A stretch of 64,000 bases of DNA from Amaurobius ferox. Lineage: Eukaryota; Arthropoda; Arachnida; Araneae; Amaurobiidae. A program made the translations under genes and the position numbers. This document shows positions 11,907 to 23,139 of this stretch, in pieces. Position 1 is the stretch's first letter. Every line of letters begins with the position of its first letter. Below the pieces are notes generated by a model. The model searched no databases. It was not told where the DNA came from and was given only the letters and a program-made list of their open reading frames with translations. The stretch covers positions 122,664,731-122,728,730 of the forward strand of contig OX578142.1 of the NCBI GenBank assembly GCA_951213105.1, written 5' to 3'.

Positions 11907-12721
11907 TTGTGCCACCGAGCATATATTCCGTGAAGAATATTTTTGCCAGTCACTTTATATAATAAGCTGTATTCATTCATGTTTATTTCAACATTTTATG
12001 ACTCATATTGAGGAGTATAAAAGTAATTCGCTAGCAGTCTTGTATTATACGCCTCAAAAATATGAGGTTTCATTGCTTTAAGACTTACAAGTGGAACAGG
12101 AAATACTCATGAAGGTAGCAATAAAATACTCTTTCAATTCAATACGTCCACATATGATCTGTAACATTTCGTGTAACCATACAGTCCATTAATGGAATAA
12201 GTGACATTTTCAAAGATTTTAAACTTTTTTTGGAGTGATTTTTTATCTGATTTACAAGAAATGCGTCAAAAGGACAGGTTAATTAACGAGTCCTGTTAGT
12301 TCCAATACATTAAAACATTAAAACATATAATTAATCCAATTTACTAAAATTGCGTCATAAGGGCAAGTAAATTAACGAGTCCTGTTAATTCTAAAACTTT
12401 AAAATACTAAAACATAAACGACATTAAAACCTAAACTACATAATGCATAAATTACTATATCATACTTTACATAAAGACGTCTATACTGACATATATACTA
12501 TATAATGCAAAAAGGGCGATAACAGATATCATAAAAATCTCACCCTTATTCCATGTATCCACACTCCCAGCCATATCCTATGCATCCGCAAACGCATGCC
12601 TCAATATCCACAACACACGGAAGACCAAAGCTTCGCCCGCTCGGTCCGAGATGTACCCCGTAAATACGACGAAGGATAACTACTAAATCCGCGCACTGCA
12701 GCAGGACCAATAACATCCGTA
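11907..12721. other. Spacer between the two head-to-head Naiad copies
   Basis: Not shared with the other copy as far as I can see. It holds a diverged 90-bp direct repeat with the core TTAACGAGTCCTGTTA near 12284 and 12374. It may include the 5' leader of copy A. The part near 12545-12700 is less AT-rich. No coding exon was recognised. Confidence 0.5.
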
Positions 12722-12802
12722 ATATCATATAAAAGCCAGTAAACTAATTCAAATAGAATTCCTATGCATATCCACAAAAATCAAAGGCACTACTCAGGAA
12801 AA
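12722..12802 (+). repeat. Left 81-bp terminal inverted repeat of Naiad copy B
   Basis: Exact reverse complement of 14672-14752. It is joined directly to truncated coding sequence at 12803-12805 and supplies a new ATG (12764), so it is an inverted addition of the element's own 3' end and not original 5' sequence. Confidence 0.92.
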
Positions 12803-14332
12803 TACAACTACAACAATATATGTAAAAAATTGGATACTAAAACAACAGAATGCAAATGCCATGATAGCAAACTTAAAGATCCTTATCACAATCACATCAT
12901 TACAGGTGATCTGAATATTATCTCAGATAACACTCTAAAAAATATTTTCAAACTCGGAACTAAATACAGATCACAAGAATATAACCAAGTAGTCGAAAAT
13001 TTCAATCAAGATCTAGAAGAATTCATTTATAAAATAGCAGTAAAACACAGTTTACCTATCCAAGCCTTTCAAGAATGGAAATATAATTTTTTAAAAGAAA
13101 TTCAGTTTCATTACATCAGACAAGATACCAGAATTAGGAATCTTTCAATACCTGCAGCTATACAAACTGTAAAAGAAAATTTTGTTATAACTTATACAGA
13201 CAAGATGGTATCACATTTTGCATTTACATGCAAAAAGTTTTACATAGATACACTTCTCCACTGCTATCTAGACGGTACTATGTACACCCAATTACACAAT
13301 AATGGAAATGTTCTATCCAAAAGGATTAAAGCTATGTACAAACGAATCGGTAATGAAATAAAAAATGTTAAATTTCCATATTTAATCCTCATTCCAAAGA
13401 TGCATAAAGAGCCTGTAAAATTCCGTACAGTTACCGTAGGCTGTGGATCATATCTTACAATAGCTAATAAACGACTATTGAACATCCTCAAGTTTGTGAT
13501 GGAAAATATCAAAAAACAGAATCATGTCATGATCAAAAATGGAATAGAAATTATCGATCGATTAAAACATTGTAATAAAGATATATGTTTTAAAAGCTTT
13601 GATTTCCGCGACCTATTTAACAACATTGATTTATCTAATTTATACTCAATCTTGAAAAAATTATATGAAGAATTTAATTTGAAGGATTTTATTACTTATC
13701 GAAGATACCTTGACCTTATTGAACTAGTATTAAAAGAAAATATTCTATATAACGGAAAAAATTATTACCGACAAATAAAGGGAATTCCAATGGGAGGAGC
13801 CTGCTCATCAATCTTGGCTGATATTTACCTCACAACATATGAAAAAGGAACCCATATTTTGTCTGAGATACCATATTTCCGGTTTGTAGACGATGTGCTA
13901 TTGGGGTGTTATGAAGCCACCACCAATTTCGATTTCACTTTTTACCCACCGGAATTGGAATTAATAGAAAATTGTAAAGAAGAAAATGAAGCGGTAAATT
14001 TTCTGGACATCTCAATAAAAAAACATGGATTATATGGTCATTATACAACGTTATATGACAAAAGAGAATTATATAAAATTAAGATCAATCATCTCATCGA
14101 TTGGAAAACAAATCTTACCAAAAATATTTTCAGAAATATCATACTCGGCAACTTCAAGAGAAATCAAATTTACAACACGTTTAAAAAAGATTGCAATAAT
14201 AGCAATATAAAAATCATAAAAGAGGCTTTATATAAACATTATCCTTTATATTTCATAAAGGATTGTTATAGATCGATTTTCAAGGATCAGGTAGATTTTG
14301 ACAGTTTACTTCTTCAATCTGCAAGTAAATAA
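12764..14332 (+). pseudogene. 5'-truncated Naiad RT ORF (no GIY-YIG domain)
   Basis: An open frame of 522 codons. The first 14 come mainly from the inverted repeat; the remaining 508 match copy A residues 385-892. The CKCH...HNHIITGD motif and the full RT palm (GIPMGGACSS, FRFVDD) are intact. The Cys cluster and GIY-YIG endonuclease are missing. Two substitutions against copy A are visible: His to Asn in 'ILGHFKRN', and Arg to Gln in 'FKDRVDF'. It could produce an RT without endonuclease, but no promoter was recognised, so I treat it as a truncated gene. Confidence 0.85.
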
Positions 14333-14671
14333 GGTTTATGCGTACCTGCTAAGATTGCACGCATGCGTAAGATGAACATATATAAGATAGCGAGTTGGGC
14401 AGGATTCACTTTTGGTCCAGTTTCCTTCTGTTTGGTTGGTCTTGTTCTTCCGTATTCGGGTGCCTTCGTATTAGCACGCAATGGGGACCAACCTTTGCTT
14501 TGTATTGGTACCGTGAGCGTTTGCCTAGGCTGGAAAAGCAGCTTTAAACGGGAGGGGGAGTCGCAATCCTCCCCAACCATTAAATGCAAAGCATTTGGTT
14601 ATCCCAAGTTCCTTTAATTCTTCTTTTTCTTGGATTACATTCTGCTTCGGAGTATAGAGCGGCTTGGCGCC

Positions 14672-14752
14672 TTTTCCTGAGTAGTGCCTTTGATTTTTGT
14701 GGATATGCATAGGAATTCTATTTGAATTAGTTTACTGGCTTTTATATGATAT
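14672..14752 (-). repeat. Right 81-bp terminal inverted repeat of Naiad copy B
   Basis: The native 3' end of the element, following a 51-bp segment (14621-14671) that copy A lacks. Reverse complement of 12722-12802. Confidence 0.92.
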
Positions 14753-14773
14753 ATATATATATATATATATATA
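14751..14773. repeat. (AT)n tract at Naiad right border
   Basis: Short (AT)n run between the Naiad copy B end and the tandem repeat beginning 'atagtttgaaagtcca'. The same junction, (TA)n then this repeat, occurs at 15362-15430. Confidence 0.85.
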
Positions 14774-14774
14774 A

Positions 14775-15360
14775 TAGTTTGAAAGTCCAATGAAAGAAAA
14801 GTGAGAAGTTGCAACTCGAAAAACCTAACTTTCTAAAACACCCACAAAGTAAAAGTTTAAAACAGAAAATCTTCAATCAAATGGAAAAAAATACAAATTA
14901 CGAGTCATCAAGTTAAAGAAAATCAACAAATTTCAATGTTATGGAAACGATAATAGAAAAACATAAAATATCAAGCATTATTGCTATACACGTGGACAAG
15001 GGCTAGGTCTTAAAACATGGACTTGTTCACTTCGTAAAACTCTTCTTCGGGTCCAAGTATTTTGACGAAGCAAACACAAAATATGTATGTTTCTGAAGAA
15101 ATAGATAGATTATATCTATAAACTATTTCTACTTGGACAACATACATAAAGAAGGAAGAATAAAAGAAAACATGAATACCTGGAACAAACACTGCATATG
15201 TCCGAACCAGTCGAACCCTCTGGAAACCTGAATAAAAAGACTAGTGTTGCCATTCGCAAAGAAAAAAGAAATGATCTTCTGTTGCCATCTGTAAGAAATG
15301 AAGAACAGGAATGCGAAAAGGTAAGAAAAGTAATAATACACAAAAAGAGCTACAAAAAGT

Positions 15361-15361
<1 letters not shown>
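14775..15361 (-). repeat. Tandem repeat unit 1, candidate pseudo-LTR of a Penelope-like element
   Basis: Collinear with 15420-16165, sharing the 'gtttgaaa(g/a)tccaatga' start, the 'gtatgtttctgaagaaatag' block, 'gaatacctgga', 'tgttgccattcg' and 'aaaaagagctac'. It lies 3' of the minus-strand RT fragment at 16275-17155, the place where duplicated Penelope ends (pLTRs) are expected. A hairpin-prone 'gaaatagatag...ctatttc' block is kept in both units. Assignment to the Penelope-like element is inference from position. Confidence 0.6.

Positions 15362-15414
<53 letters not shown>
15362..15414. repeat. (TA)n microsatellite, about 52 bp
   Basis: Perfect TA dinucleotide run separating the two tandem units. 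Confidence 0.95.
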
Positions 15415-15416
<2 letters not shown>

Positions 15417-15419
15417 ATA

Positions 15420-16165
15420 ATAATAGTAGTTTGAAAATCCAATGAACGAAAAGTAAGAAGATGTAACACGATAAACCTAACTTTTTAAAACACCCACAGA
15501 ATAAAATATAATACAGCAAATCATCAATCAAATGGATAAAAAATACAAAACACAAGCTATCAAGTTACAGAAAATATGCAAAATTAAAAGGTATGGAAAC
15601 AAAAAAAGAAAAACTTAAACTAAATTCAACTATCCAACTGGCTTACAAAACAAAAGTAAAAATCAACTAATCCTCAAGCAAATGGAAAAAAATAAAAATC
15701 GAATCAACAAGTCAATGAAAAATATCATAATACAAAGGTATGGAATCGAAAAAAGTATAACAAACGAAATCAAGCACAAACGCTATGCACGTGGACGAGG
15801 CTCTAAGCCTAAATCATGAATTGTTAACCTCTACAAAAATCTAATCATGTCCAAGTTTTTTGTAGAAGCAAACACAAAAATGTATGTTTCTGAAGAAATA
15901 GATAGATTATATCTATAAACTATTTCTACTTGGATGACATACATAAAGAAGGAATAAAAAAGAAAAAATGAATACCTGGAAAACGCACAGCGTATGTACA
16001 ATCGAGTCGATACCGGGAACACTGATAGAAGAGACCAGTGTTGCCATTCGTAAAGAAAAATAAAAAAACTATTTACTGTTGCCATTCACAAGAATTGAAA
16101 AACAGTTAAGCGAAATGTTAAGAAAAAGTATTAATATACAAAAAGAGCTACTAAAAGGAGGGGCA
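15420..16165 (-). repeat. Tandem repeat unit 2, candidate pseudo-LTR
   Basis: Longer version of the unit at 14775-15361 with about 150 bp of extra A-rich sequence. It continues into 'gatactatgaa' repeats and then the RT fragment stop codon at 16275. Confidence 0.6.
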
Positions 16166-16274
16166 AATAATAGTAATGCTGAAGTGGAAGAGAATGTAAA
16201 AAAAAAAAAGAGAATGGAGATGTTTGGCTAATATAAGATACTATGAATAGAATTATATGATACTATGAAAAGAG

Positions 16275-17155
16275 TTATAAAAATCCAGCTATTTTAAATT
16301 TTTTAACAATACTATTTACTAAATAAGTGAGATATTTATATAATTTGCTAGTAATTATGAGATTAATGATATGCATAGCATGAAATTTTTTATCAGATAA
16401 TCTATTAATTCTAAAAAGCTGATTGAGTATAATATTTCTAAACAATTGAATCGAGTTACAGGAATTAAATGGTAAGATTTTATTAATATTAAAATTATAA
16501 AAGTCTTTTTTATCATATAAATTTGTAACAATTCTATTAGAAGGATCAATAAAAAGATTTTAATCCAAAAAATTAACATTTTTACTAATAGTAGCTTCAT
16601 TAGGAATTAATTCCAAATTGTCAGGATAGTAATCTATATCTATGAGATAATTTTCTGTATGTACTAAGCAAATCAGATCATCAACATATCTGTAAAAAGT
16701 ATAATCTATTGAAGTAAATGACTTTTCATAATGATAAAGGTATAAATTAGCTAGCATACTGCTACTGCAGCCACCCTGTGGTACTCCTGAGACTTGTAGG
16801 TATAATTTATTTCCTTGAAAAATATAATTATTGAAAATAACAAAGTGAAGAAGTTTAGGAAAATTTATAAATTTAATTTGATTTGAAAGATGTGTAATAT
16901 AAGCATTATATAGAGCTAAAATTACATCATATAGATCAGATATCTTAATATTATTAAAAAGATCTTTAAAATCAAAAGTTTGAAATCCTATTATTTTTCT
17001 AAGAGATGTTAAATTATTCTTTAATTCTTTACTATTATTTAGAATATGGTAATTATTGCTAGTCTGTGGCTTAAACTATTATTTATTAGATTTAAAGAAT
17101 TTAGTAATAATTTACTCGCAGTGGTAGAGTAAGTATTATGGCCACTAGTATAATA
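16275..17155 (-). pseudogene. Second, diverged Penelope-like RT fragment
   Basis: Minus-strand translation aligns with the intact Naiad RT: a FQTFDFKDLFNNI block (motif A), VSGVPQGGCSSSMLANLYL (motif B), FYRYVDDLICL (motif C), then NVNFLD, NLYDKKDFYNFNINK and a LFRNIIL block, ending at TAA (16275-16277). It has an in-frame stop at 16560-16562 after VNFLD and a frame break near 17058. The 5' part, including any endonuclease, is lost where it meets family B at about 17158. Motif B has PQGG where copies A and B have PMGG, so it belongs to a different subfamily. Confidence 0.8.
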
Positions 17156-17157
17156 AA

Positions 17158-19128
17158 CAAGAAAGATCAATCATGCATAAGCATTGATTATGAAACACTT
17201 TCCAACTGAAATGTAATTTCATTTAAAAATTTCTAAAATGTGATTCATTCAGTGGTAATATCTTTTACATTATCACAGTACTACAGTAATTTATTATACT
17301 TAAATATTTAAAACTGTATCGAAATATAAATCATCTGATTCTTTATGCAAAATCAATGAATATTTCATTCATATAACTTGTATTCCAGACTCCAGAGCTA
17401 AATAATTTTGTGTGAAAAAAATTCAGCAATTCTTATGTAATTCATCTTACAATCGCTTGAGATATTTGCATTCTGCATATGTTAAAATTAGGCTTCCTTG
17501 AAGAAATAATAAAAGTTTAGGGATCATTTAAAATCACAACTATTGTAATTGCATAGGCACGGAATTTAGATACACAGATAATATATATGTGTATGTGTAT
17601 GTACTCAAAGTATTGGAATCGTGCCGAAGATCGGAACTCGAATTTTCAAAGGATCTACACGTTTTGGGACTTCTAGAACACGAAAAAACTACTTTTAGGA
17701 AGACGTCTGTGTGTGTAAGGGTGTATCTGTGTATGTTTCTGTGTGTCTGTGTGGATAATACATCCACTCTAATTGAAAAACTAATGGACCGAATTTCATA
17801 CAATTTGGTAGGTATGTTTTTTGTGGGAAATCCTGATGTTCATTAGATTATAGTACGATTCGTAATGAAAGAATCTGCCTTCTTTGCGAAATGGCCGCAG
17901 AAATTGCCTTTATCCACTCTAGCTAAAAACTAATGAACCAAATTTAACAAAATTTGGAGTATAATATTTCAATAACCTACAAGTGATTTATATACCAAAT
18001 TTAACAAAATTTTGTATATAAATCATTTGTAGGTTATTCTACTACGATTCGGGAAAAAGGAACGGGCTATTTTTGTGAAATGGCCAGCAAAAATCGTTAT
18101 ATATAAAAATAAAAGACTACGTGTGCTCAATTATATCAATTAAATTCCTATTTTATATGTGATTTTTGACAACAAAAAGAATAAGACTAACCCCATTACT
18201 CTAGGACTAGCCGTTCTCGAGATATTCTAGTTTTTTCGCGTTTTCGCTACGCCACCTTTGACAATAAGTCCAGCTATCAAATGAGAACCAAATTTAAGTT
18301 TAACGTGTAAATTCAATGTCATTTAAAATACTTATGTTGTGCAGATAAACTCAAATTATCATTGAATAAATAAAGAGAACGAATATGAGTCTGCAGGGAA
18401 AGACATGTGCTGTCCACATCAGAATTTTTAACAATATTACACCAATGATTTATAGAAGTGAACGGGGATTATTTTCAGGCCATTCAAAAAAAATGTAGGA
18501 TCTATATTTAAAGATCCATCAAATTTTTGTCGAATAAAATGTTCAACAAATTTAAGCTGTGTACCAAATTTTAACTCTCTAGGACGTAGGAAAGTGCATT
18601 TAAAATACCATCAATTAAATTTATCATGAAGAGTTATATAAAATTTAAAAAAAGTGAAAAATTGTTATCTACCAAATTATTTTAAAATATGAAGCCACTC
18701 CCATATGCAAAACGTTTAAACAAATGGAGAGATATTTATTATATAATATCTCTTTCTTTTCTTTCTGGAAGATATCCCAAAGTCAGAATTTAATTGAATT
18801 TGTTTTTTTCCCTATATTAAATAATTTTTTTAATTAAAAAACTACTTAACATATTTTACTGAATTTTTTTTTATATATTCTATGGGATAATGTGAATATT
18901 TCCTAAAAATTTCGAAGCAATTCGTGAATTTTAAATTTACTTAAAAAATGTTTGAAAAATTAGGTCCCATAGGGTTCAATGTATTTCATTTTTTCAACCC
19001 GGGTTCAATAAAAAACTAATTGGGTGATATTATTTATTTATATTCCCATAGGTCCTACAGACCGTCTGAACAACATACTAAAATTTCATTTTGATAAACT
19101 CATTTTTACGGCAGTTATCGTGCTAACG

Positions 19129-19170
<42 letters not shown>

Positions 19171-19212
19171 ATGAACAAAGTCATAAACACTTTTCAACTT
19201 TGTTGTAAAGTG
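17158..19212 (-). repeat. Family B repeat, inverted near full-length copy
   Basis: Reverse complement counterpart of 5415-7470 over its whole length, including the internal hairpin (about 17975-18040) and the terminal hairpin at about 19183-19212. A (GACA)n run at about 19131-19170 matches the simple repeat next to the hairpin in other copies. With the 5.4-kb copy it forms a pair of roughly 2-kb inverted repeats about 9.7 kb apart. Confidence 0.85.
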
Positions 19213-19215
19213 TTA

Positions 19216-19275
19216 AAAAGATAAAATTAAAAATAAAATAAAAATATTTTTATTTTATTTTTAATTTTATCTTTT
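19216..19275. repeat. Near-perfect AT palindrome, about 60 bp
   Basis: Centred between 19246 and 19247. The arms match as reverse complements over about 29 bases with one single-base length difference (five A opposite four T). It sits directly beside the terminal hairpin of the inverted family B copy. Confidence 0.85.
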
Positions 19276-20268
19276 ATATTATTGACACATTGTAAAATAT
19301 ATGCTGCATATGCGCAAATTTACAAATGTTAGTCCTATATTGAATTTGTAGTACTGTAGTTATTAACTGATATTAATATATATATATATATATTACAGAA
19401 AAGTCAAAAGGACTTAATTAGCAATTTTTTTTTCAAAAATTGGGATTTTTAAAGATTATAAGCAATATATATAAAATACATCCCCATGAAGAATAATAAA
19501 AAGAAAATATCGAAAATCTTTTTATCTATTTACATTGATTTACCTTTAAACAAACCGTGATACGGATAGCACGTTCATTTAGGAAAACCGTAAGAACAGC
19601 TATAATCATACTTATATAAATTAAATTGAAAATCCGTTTGGCTCCTCATTATGGAAAAATGGCTGTACCGAATTTTAAGAAATGTTTATAGGTCGCCTTG
19701 GTAGGGTCCGACTTTAAATGTAGGTTGTATTTCAGTCTGTCTTTATGTCCTTTTGACTGTTTCCTTACTCTAAGCGTGAACCATTGATTATATAACTTCC
19801 AAATAAACGGACTCAATCGATATTTGAGTCTCCAACTAACGTGACCCAGCCGTAATTTGAGCCGCTATAAAATTAAATGCAATTCAAAATCCGATAACTT
19901 GACCGATCGTTGTGTGTGCCTCTGTCTATAAAATAATGGAAGCTTTATAAATTACCGAAATAAAAAATAAATATTTTAATCTCAAAGGTCATTTGAATGG
20001 TTACAACAAAAATGCGCCGTATGAGGAGTGCAGTAACTACAAGAATCATTAGATATAATTATTTATTAGTTCCAAAATGTTTTATGCTGTCAAGCGCATA
20101 ATAAGTGCGAAACCGGTCCATGGTTGCTGGTGTTTGCAATGGGAGTGTCTACTAAAACGATGTTGTTTATGGAATGCAGAGATCGTGCACATTGACAGAT
20201 AAGTGCCATGAAATGGACCACAATAAATTCATACTGCCTTGGATGTGCCGTCTTAAGGAAAAGCAGTG
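19276..20268. other. No gene recognised
   Basis: AT-rich DNA with a short (AT)n run at about 19377-19393, followed by the 'ttacagaaaagtcaaa' block that recurs inverted near 8850. Nothing else could be assigned. Confidence 0.5.
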
Positions 20269-20595
20269 TTACAAATGCCAAGATAACAATAAGTGACAGT
20301 TAAGGGTATCTATTGTCATAATGAAAAGGTCTAGGTTGCTTAACTCTCGTAACTTTGGCAACATTTAGAGAAATGTCGAAAATTTGAAAATTTTTGGCGA
20401 GCTTGGGAAGCTTTGAGAATCAATAATGGATCAGACAAGATTTTCACGAGTGAATTACCTAGGTTTTTCTAGGTCTTTGCACAGAGGATATATAAGGATT
20501 TTCATTATTCAGAGAATAATGATACGAGCAGAAGTGAATTGTGAATAAATACATCAGTGTTTCGGGAATTCGATTTTCCTGTTTGTAAATGAGTT
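20269..20595 (+). mobile_element. Possible solo LTR-like fragment
   Basis: A 'gaggatatataagg' TATA-like box near 20485 is followed about 60 bp later by 'gaataaatac', an arrangement typical of LTR promoter and poly(A) signals. No TG...CA ends or target duplication were established, so this is a weak call. Confidence 0.25.
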
Positions 20596-20600
20596 CAGCC

Positions 20601-21860
20601 TTTTTTAACACTTTACAACATAGTTGAAAAGTGTTTATGACTTTTTAACACTTTACAACATAGTTGAAAAGTGTTTATGACTTTTTAACACTTTATAACA
20701 TAGTTGAAAAGTGTTTATGACTTTGTTTATTCTGTCTGTCTGTCTGTCCGTTAGCACGATAACTGCAGTGAAAATGACTTTATCAAAATTAAATTTTAGT
20801 ATGTTGTTCAGACGGTCTGTGGGACCTATGGGAATATAAATGAATAATATCACCTAATTAGTTCTGGATTGAACCCGGGTTGAAAAAATGAAATACATTG
20901 AACCCTATGGGACCTAATTTTCCAAACAGTTTTTAAGCAAATTTAAAATTCCCAAATTGCTTCGAAAGTTTTAGGAAATATTCAAATTATCCCATAAAAT
21001 ATATATAACAAAATTTTCAGCAAAATATATTCAGTAGTTTTTAAAATAAAAATTAAAATAATAATTATACCCTTTACATGAAGAGATCACGTGACCCACT
21101 TCAAAATAAAATATGGCATCCATCTTGTGTCAAAATCGTGATTTTTAAAGTTCCTTTTAATTCATATTTAATGTTGTGTCCGTCCTAAAATCCGCTTTAT
21201 TTTTGCTTAAATTATGCGCATCTATATTCTGAAACAACGTAATTATAATATATTTGAATTTCAATGATAAGCAAACTTTGATTATTTCTACAACGAAGCC
21301 TAATTTTCACCAAAGATGTAGAATGAGTTGTACAAGAATTGCTGAATTTCTTTAATGCAAAATTATTTAGCTTATGGAGTCTGCAATATAACTGATATGA
21401 ATGAAACATTCAATGAATTTACTTAGAGATGCAGACGATTTTTTCGATGAAGTTTTAAGTATAGAGTTAAATTACTTGTACCTCCATGGTACAAGTAATT
21501 TAACTCTAGTTTATTTACTTGTACTAAAGTTTTTAAATAGAATAAATTATTGTAGTATTGTGATGAATGAAAGGAATGGAAAAATGTTTATGAATAAAAT
21601 GCTGCTTTTATATAGAGATCCAGGGCGATTTATATTTCAATGCCGTCATTTGAATAAAGTTCATTTTTTTCGATGAAATTTAAGTTTTCAAATACAATAA
21701 ATTAATGCAGTATTGGGATAATTTAAAAAATATTACCGAGGAATGTATCTCATTTTAGAGATGTTTAAATAAAATTGCATTGAAGTTGGAAAGTGTTCCA
21801 TAATCAATGCTTTATGCATGATTGATCTTTCCTGTTATTTTCTTGTTTTAGATGGGTTGT
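20601..21860 (+). repeat. Family B repeat, short copy with triplicated terminal hairpin
   Basis: Starts with three 40-bp tandem copies of the terminal hairpin block (hairpin starts at 20607, 20647 and 20687), then the GTCT repeat and family B body with an internal deletion. It ends near 'gattgatctttcctgttat'. It shares the 'gaagagatcacgtgaccca' block with the copies at 50.6 kb and 63.9 kb, which the 5.4-kb copy lacks, so at least two subfamilies exist. Confidence 0.8.
21462..21508. repeat. 21-bp perfect stem hairpin, 5-nt loop
   Basis: Arms 21462-21482 and 21488-21508 are exact reverse complements. The homologous part of the 63-kb family B copy has only one arm, so this looks like a local inverted duplication specific to this copy. 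Confidence 0.88.
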
Positions 21861-21954
21861 CGAGTGTGATTTTAATTGATAGCTAGACAGCTTTTAATTA
21901 CGTATTTTTCCCGTTTACGTTTATTGTTACTGTGAATAAATCTTTTGTTATCCA

Positions 21955-22150
21955 GATCTTCGACTCATCCTTGTGTCCCGAGTATAGGCGCCCATAGGAC
22001 TTTTCCAGGGGGGGGGGGGGGGGGGGGTAAATCACTGACGTCAGTAGGGCAAAATCAATGTTAAGATGTACAACATAGACTAGCTGGATGTCCACCTTGG
22101 TGACCTTGAAAGTCCTGGAGGGGGCAAATGCCTCTTTACTCAACACATAC
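21955..22150. repeat. Dispersed repeat with 20-G run
   Basis: Carries 'gcgcccataggacttttcc' (21979-21997), then 20 consecutive G (22008-22027), then 'aaatc.ctgac.tcagtaggacaaa'-type sequence. A second copy is at 37075-37265. The similarity between the 'cgcccata' start and the 'tggacgcccat' end of that second copy hints at short terminal inverted repeats. Confidence 0.6.
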
Positions 22151-22154
22151 ATAC

Positions 22155-22431
22155 GGTATTATAATCGATGTTAAAACCGTTTTTACGTTATATTATCGTA
22201 TGTGTTATACGAAAAACGGTAATACATAGGTTGTAATACAGTTATGGGTAAACGGTATTTAATAATACTGTATTTCATATGCATGAATTACCGTTTATGA
22301 ATATACCGTACGCAAAAAATACCGTTTATCATACATTATAAATATCATTTTTATTGCGTTATAAATACTATTTTATTGCGTTAAAAATATAATTTTTATT
22401 ACGCTAAAAATACCATTTTTATACGTAAAAA
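22155..22431. repeat. Degenerate short-word repeat (TACCGTTT / TTATTGCGTTA)
   Basis: The words 'taccgttta', 'aaaacggtaat' and 'ttattgcgtta' recur irregularly on both strands. No unit is exact enough to define a period, and no coding is visible. Confidence 0.5.
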
Positions 22432-22461
22432 GGTTAGTGTTTATATATATAAACACTAACC
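22432..22461. repeat. 30-bp perfect palindrome
   Basis: Perfectly self-complementary, centred on TATATATA, with flanking GTAAAA / TTTTAC extending the pairing imperfectly. Half of it, 'tatatataaacactaacc', recurs at about 22673-22692 beside the first 185-bp direct repeat. Confidence 0.88.
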
Positions 22462-22484
22462 CTTTTACACTAAACACTAACCAC

Positions 22485-22669
22485 TATATTAACTCTTTTT
22501 AGTTTATACTATTTCTTGTTATTTAAGATTTTTTTATTTTAAAACAAAAATTTAAAGCTTTTACTTTTCTGTTATAAATTACTTTTTGTGATGCAAGTTT
22601 TGTACAGAATTACAAACAGGTGAAAATTTAAAACATTGTGTAGTTTTTAAAAATTCTAATTATTTAGGA
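22485..22669 (+). repeat. 185-bp direct repeat, copy 1
   Basis: Matches 23140-23324 base for base as far as I can read, with a 470-bp spacer. Identity over such AT-rich DNA implies a recent duplication or an assembly effect. Confidence 0.9.
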
Positions 22670-23139
22670 TTTATATATATAAACACTAACCAGGCTCTAA
22701 TAAATAAGTATTTTTACTTGCAGGTAGATTATATGCATTTCAAAACTTGATTTCGGGACTAAAATAATTTTAATCTATATAATATTAAATGAAGCAACTT
22801 TCCTTTTGTATAATTATACCTATCTAAAACTAAAATATATAAAAACATGTAAAAGAATAATTTATGATTTTACAGGATAACAACAAATGCAATCTCCGAC
22901 CACGTTTTCATTTATTCTCCGCTTAGACAGTGTCAAATATTAAAATAGTTTTATTCATTTAAAGTATACATTTTTTATAATTAATTTGATGTTATCTGCA
23001 GAATACCATTTCCGCTTGTACGAATATGTTCATTTAATGGTTCTACAATCTTTTCATTGTAATTTTTCTATACATGCATGCACAGAGTAAGTACTATGCA
23101 AACACGATGATAAACAACATGCATTCCATTACATTAACA

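Larger units (their letters stand above)
12722..14752 (+). mobile_element. Naiad-type Penelope-like element, copy B, 5'-truncated
   Basis: Plus-strand copy starting at codon 385 of the copy A frame and running through the RT and 3' part. It is bounded by a perfect 81-bp inverted repeat (12722-12802 and 14672-14752). The coding overlap differs from copy A by only two residues in 508, so the duplication is recent. It extends about 130 bp further 3' than copy A, which stops at the (AT)n tract at 8908. The (AT)n run from 14751 lies directly at its right end. Confidence 0.85.

Noticed and set aside
14363..14617. 84-residue open frame conserved in both Naiad copies (also 8928-9182)
   Set aside because: Conserved only because the two copies are nearly identical in DNA; it lies in the 3' untranslated part and overlaps an equally open antisense frame.
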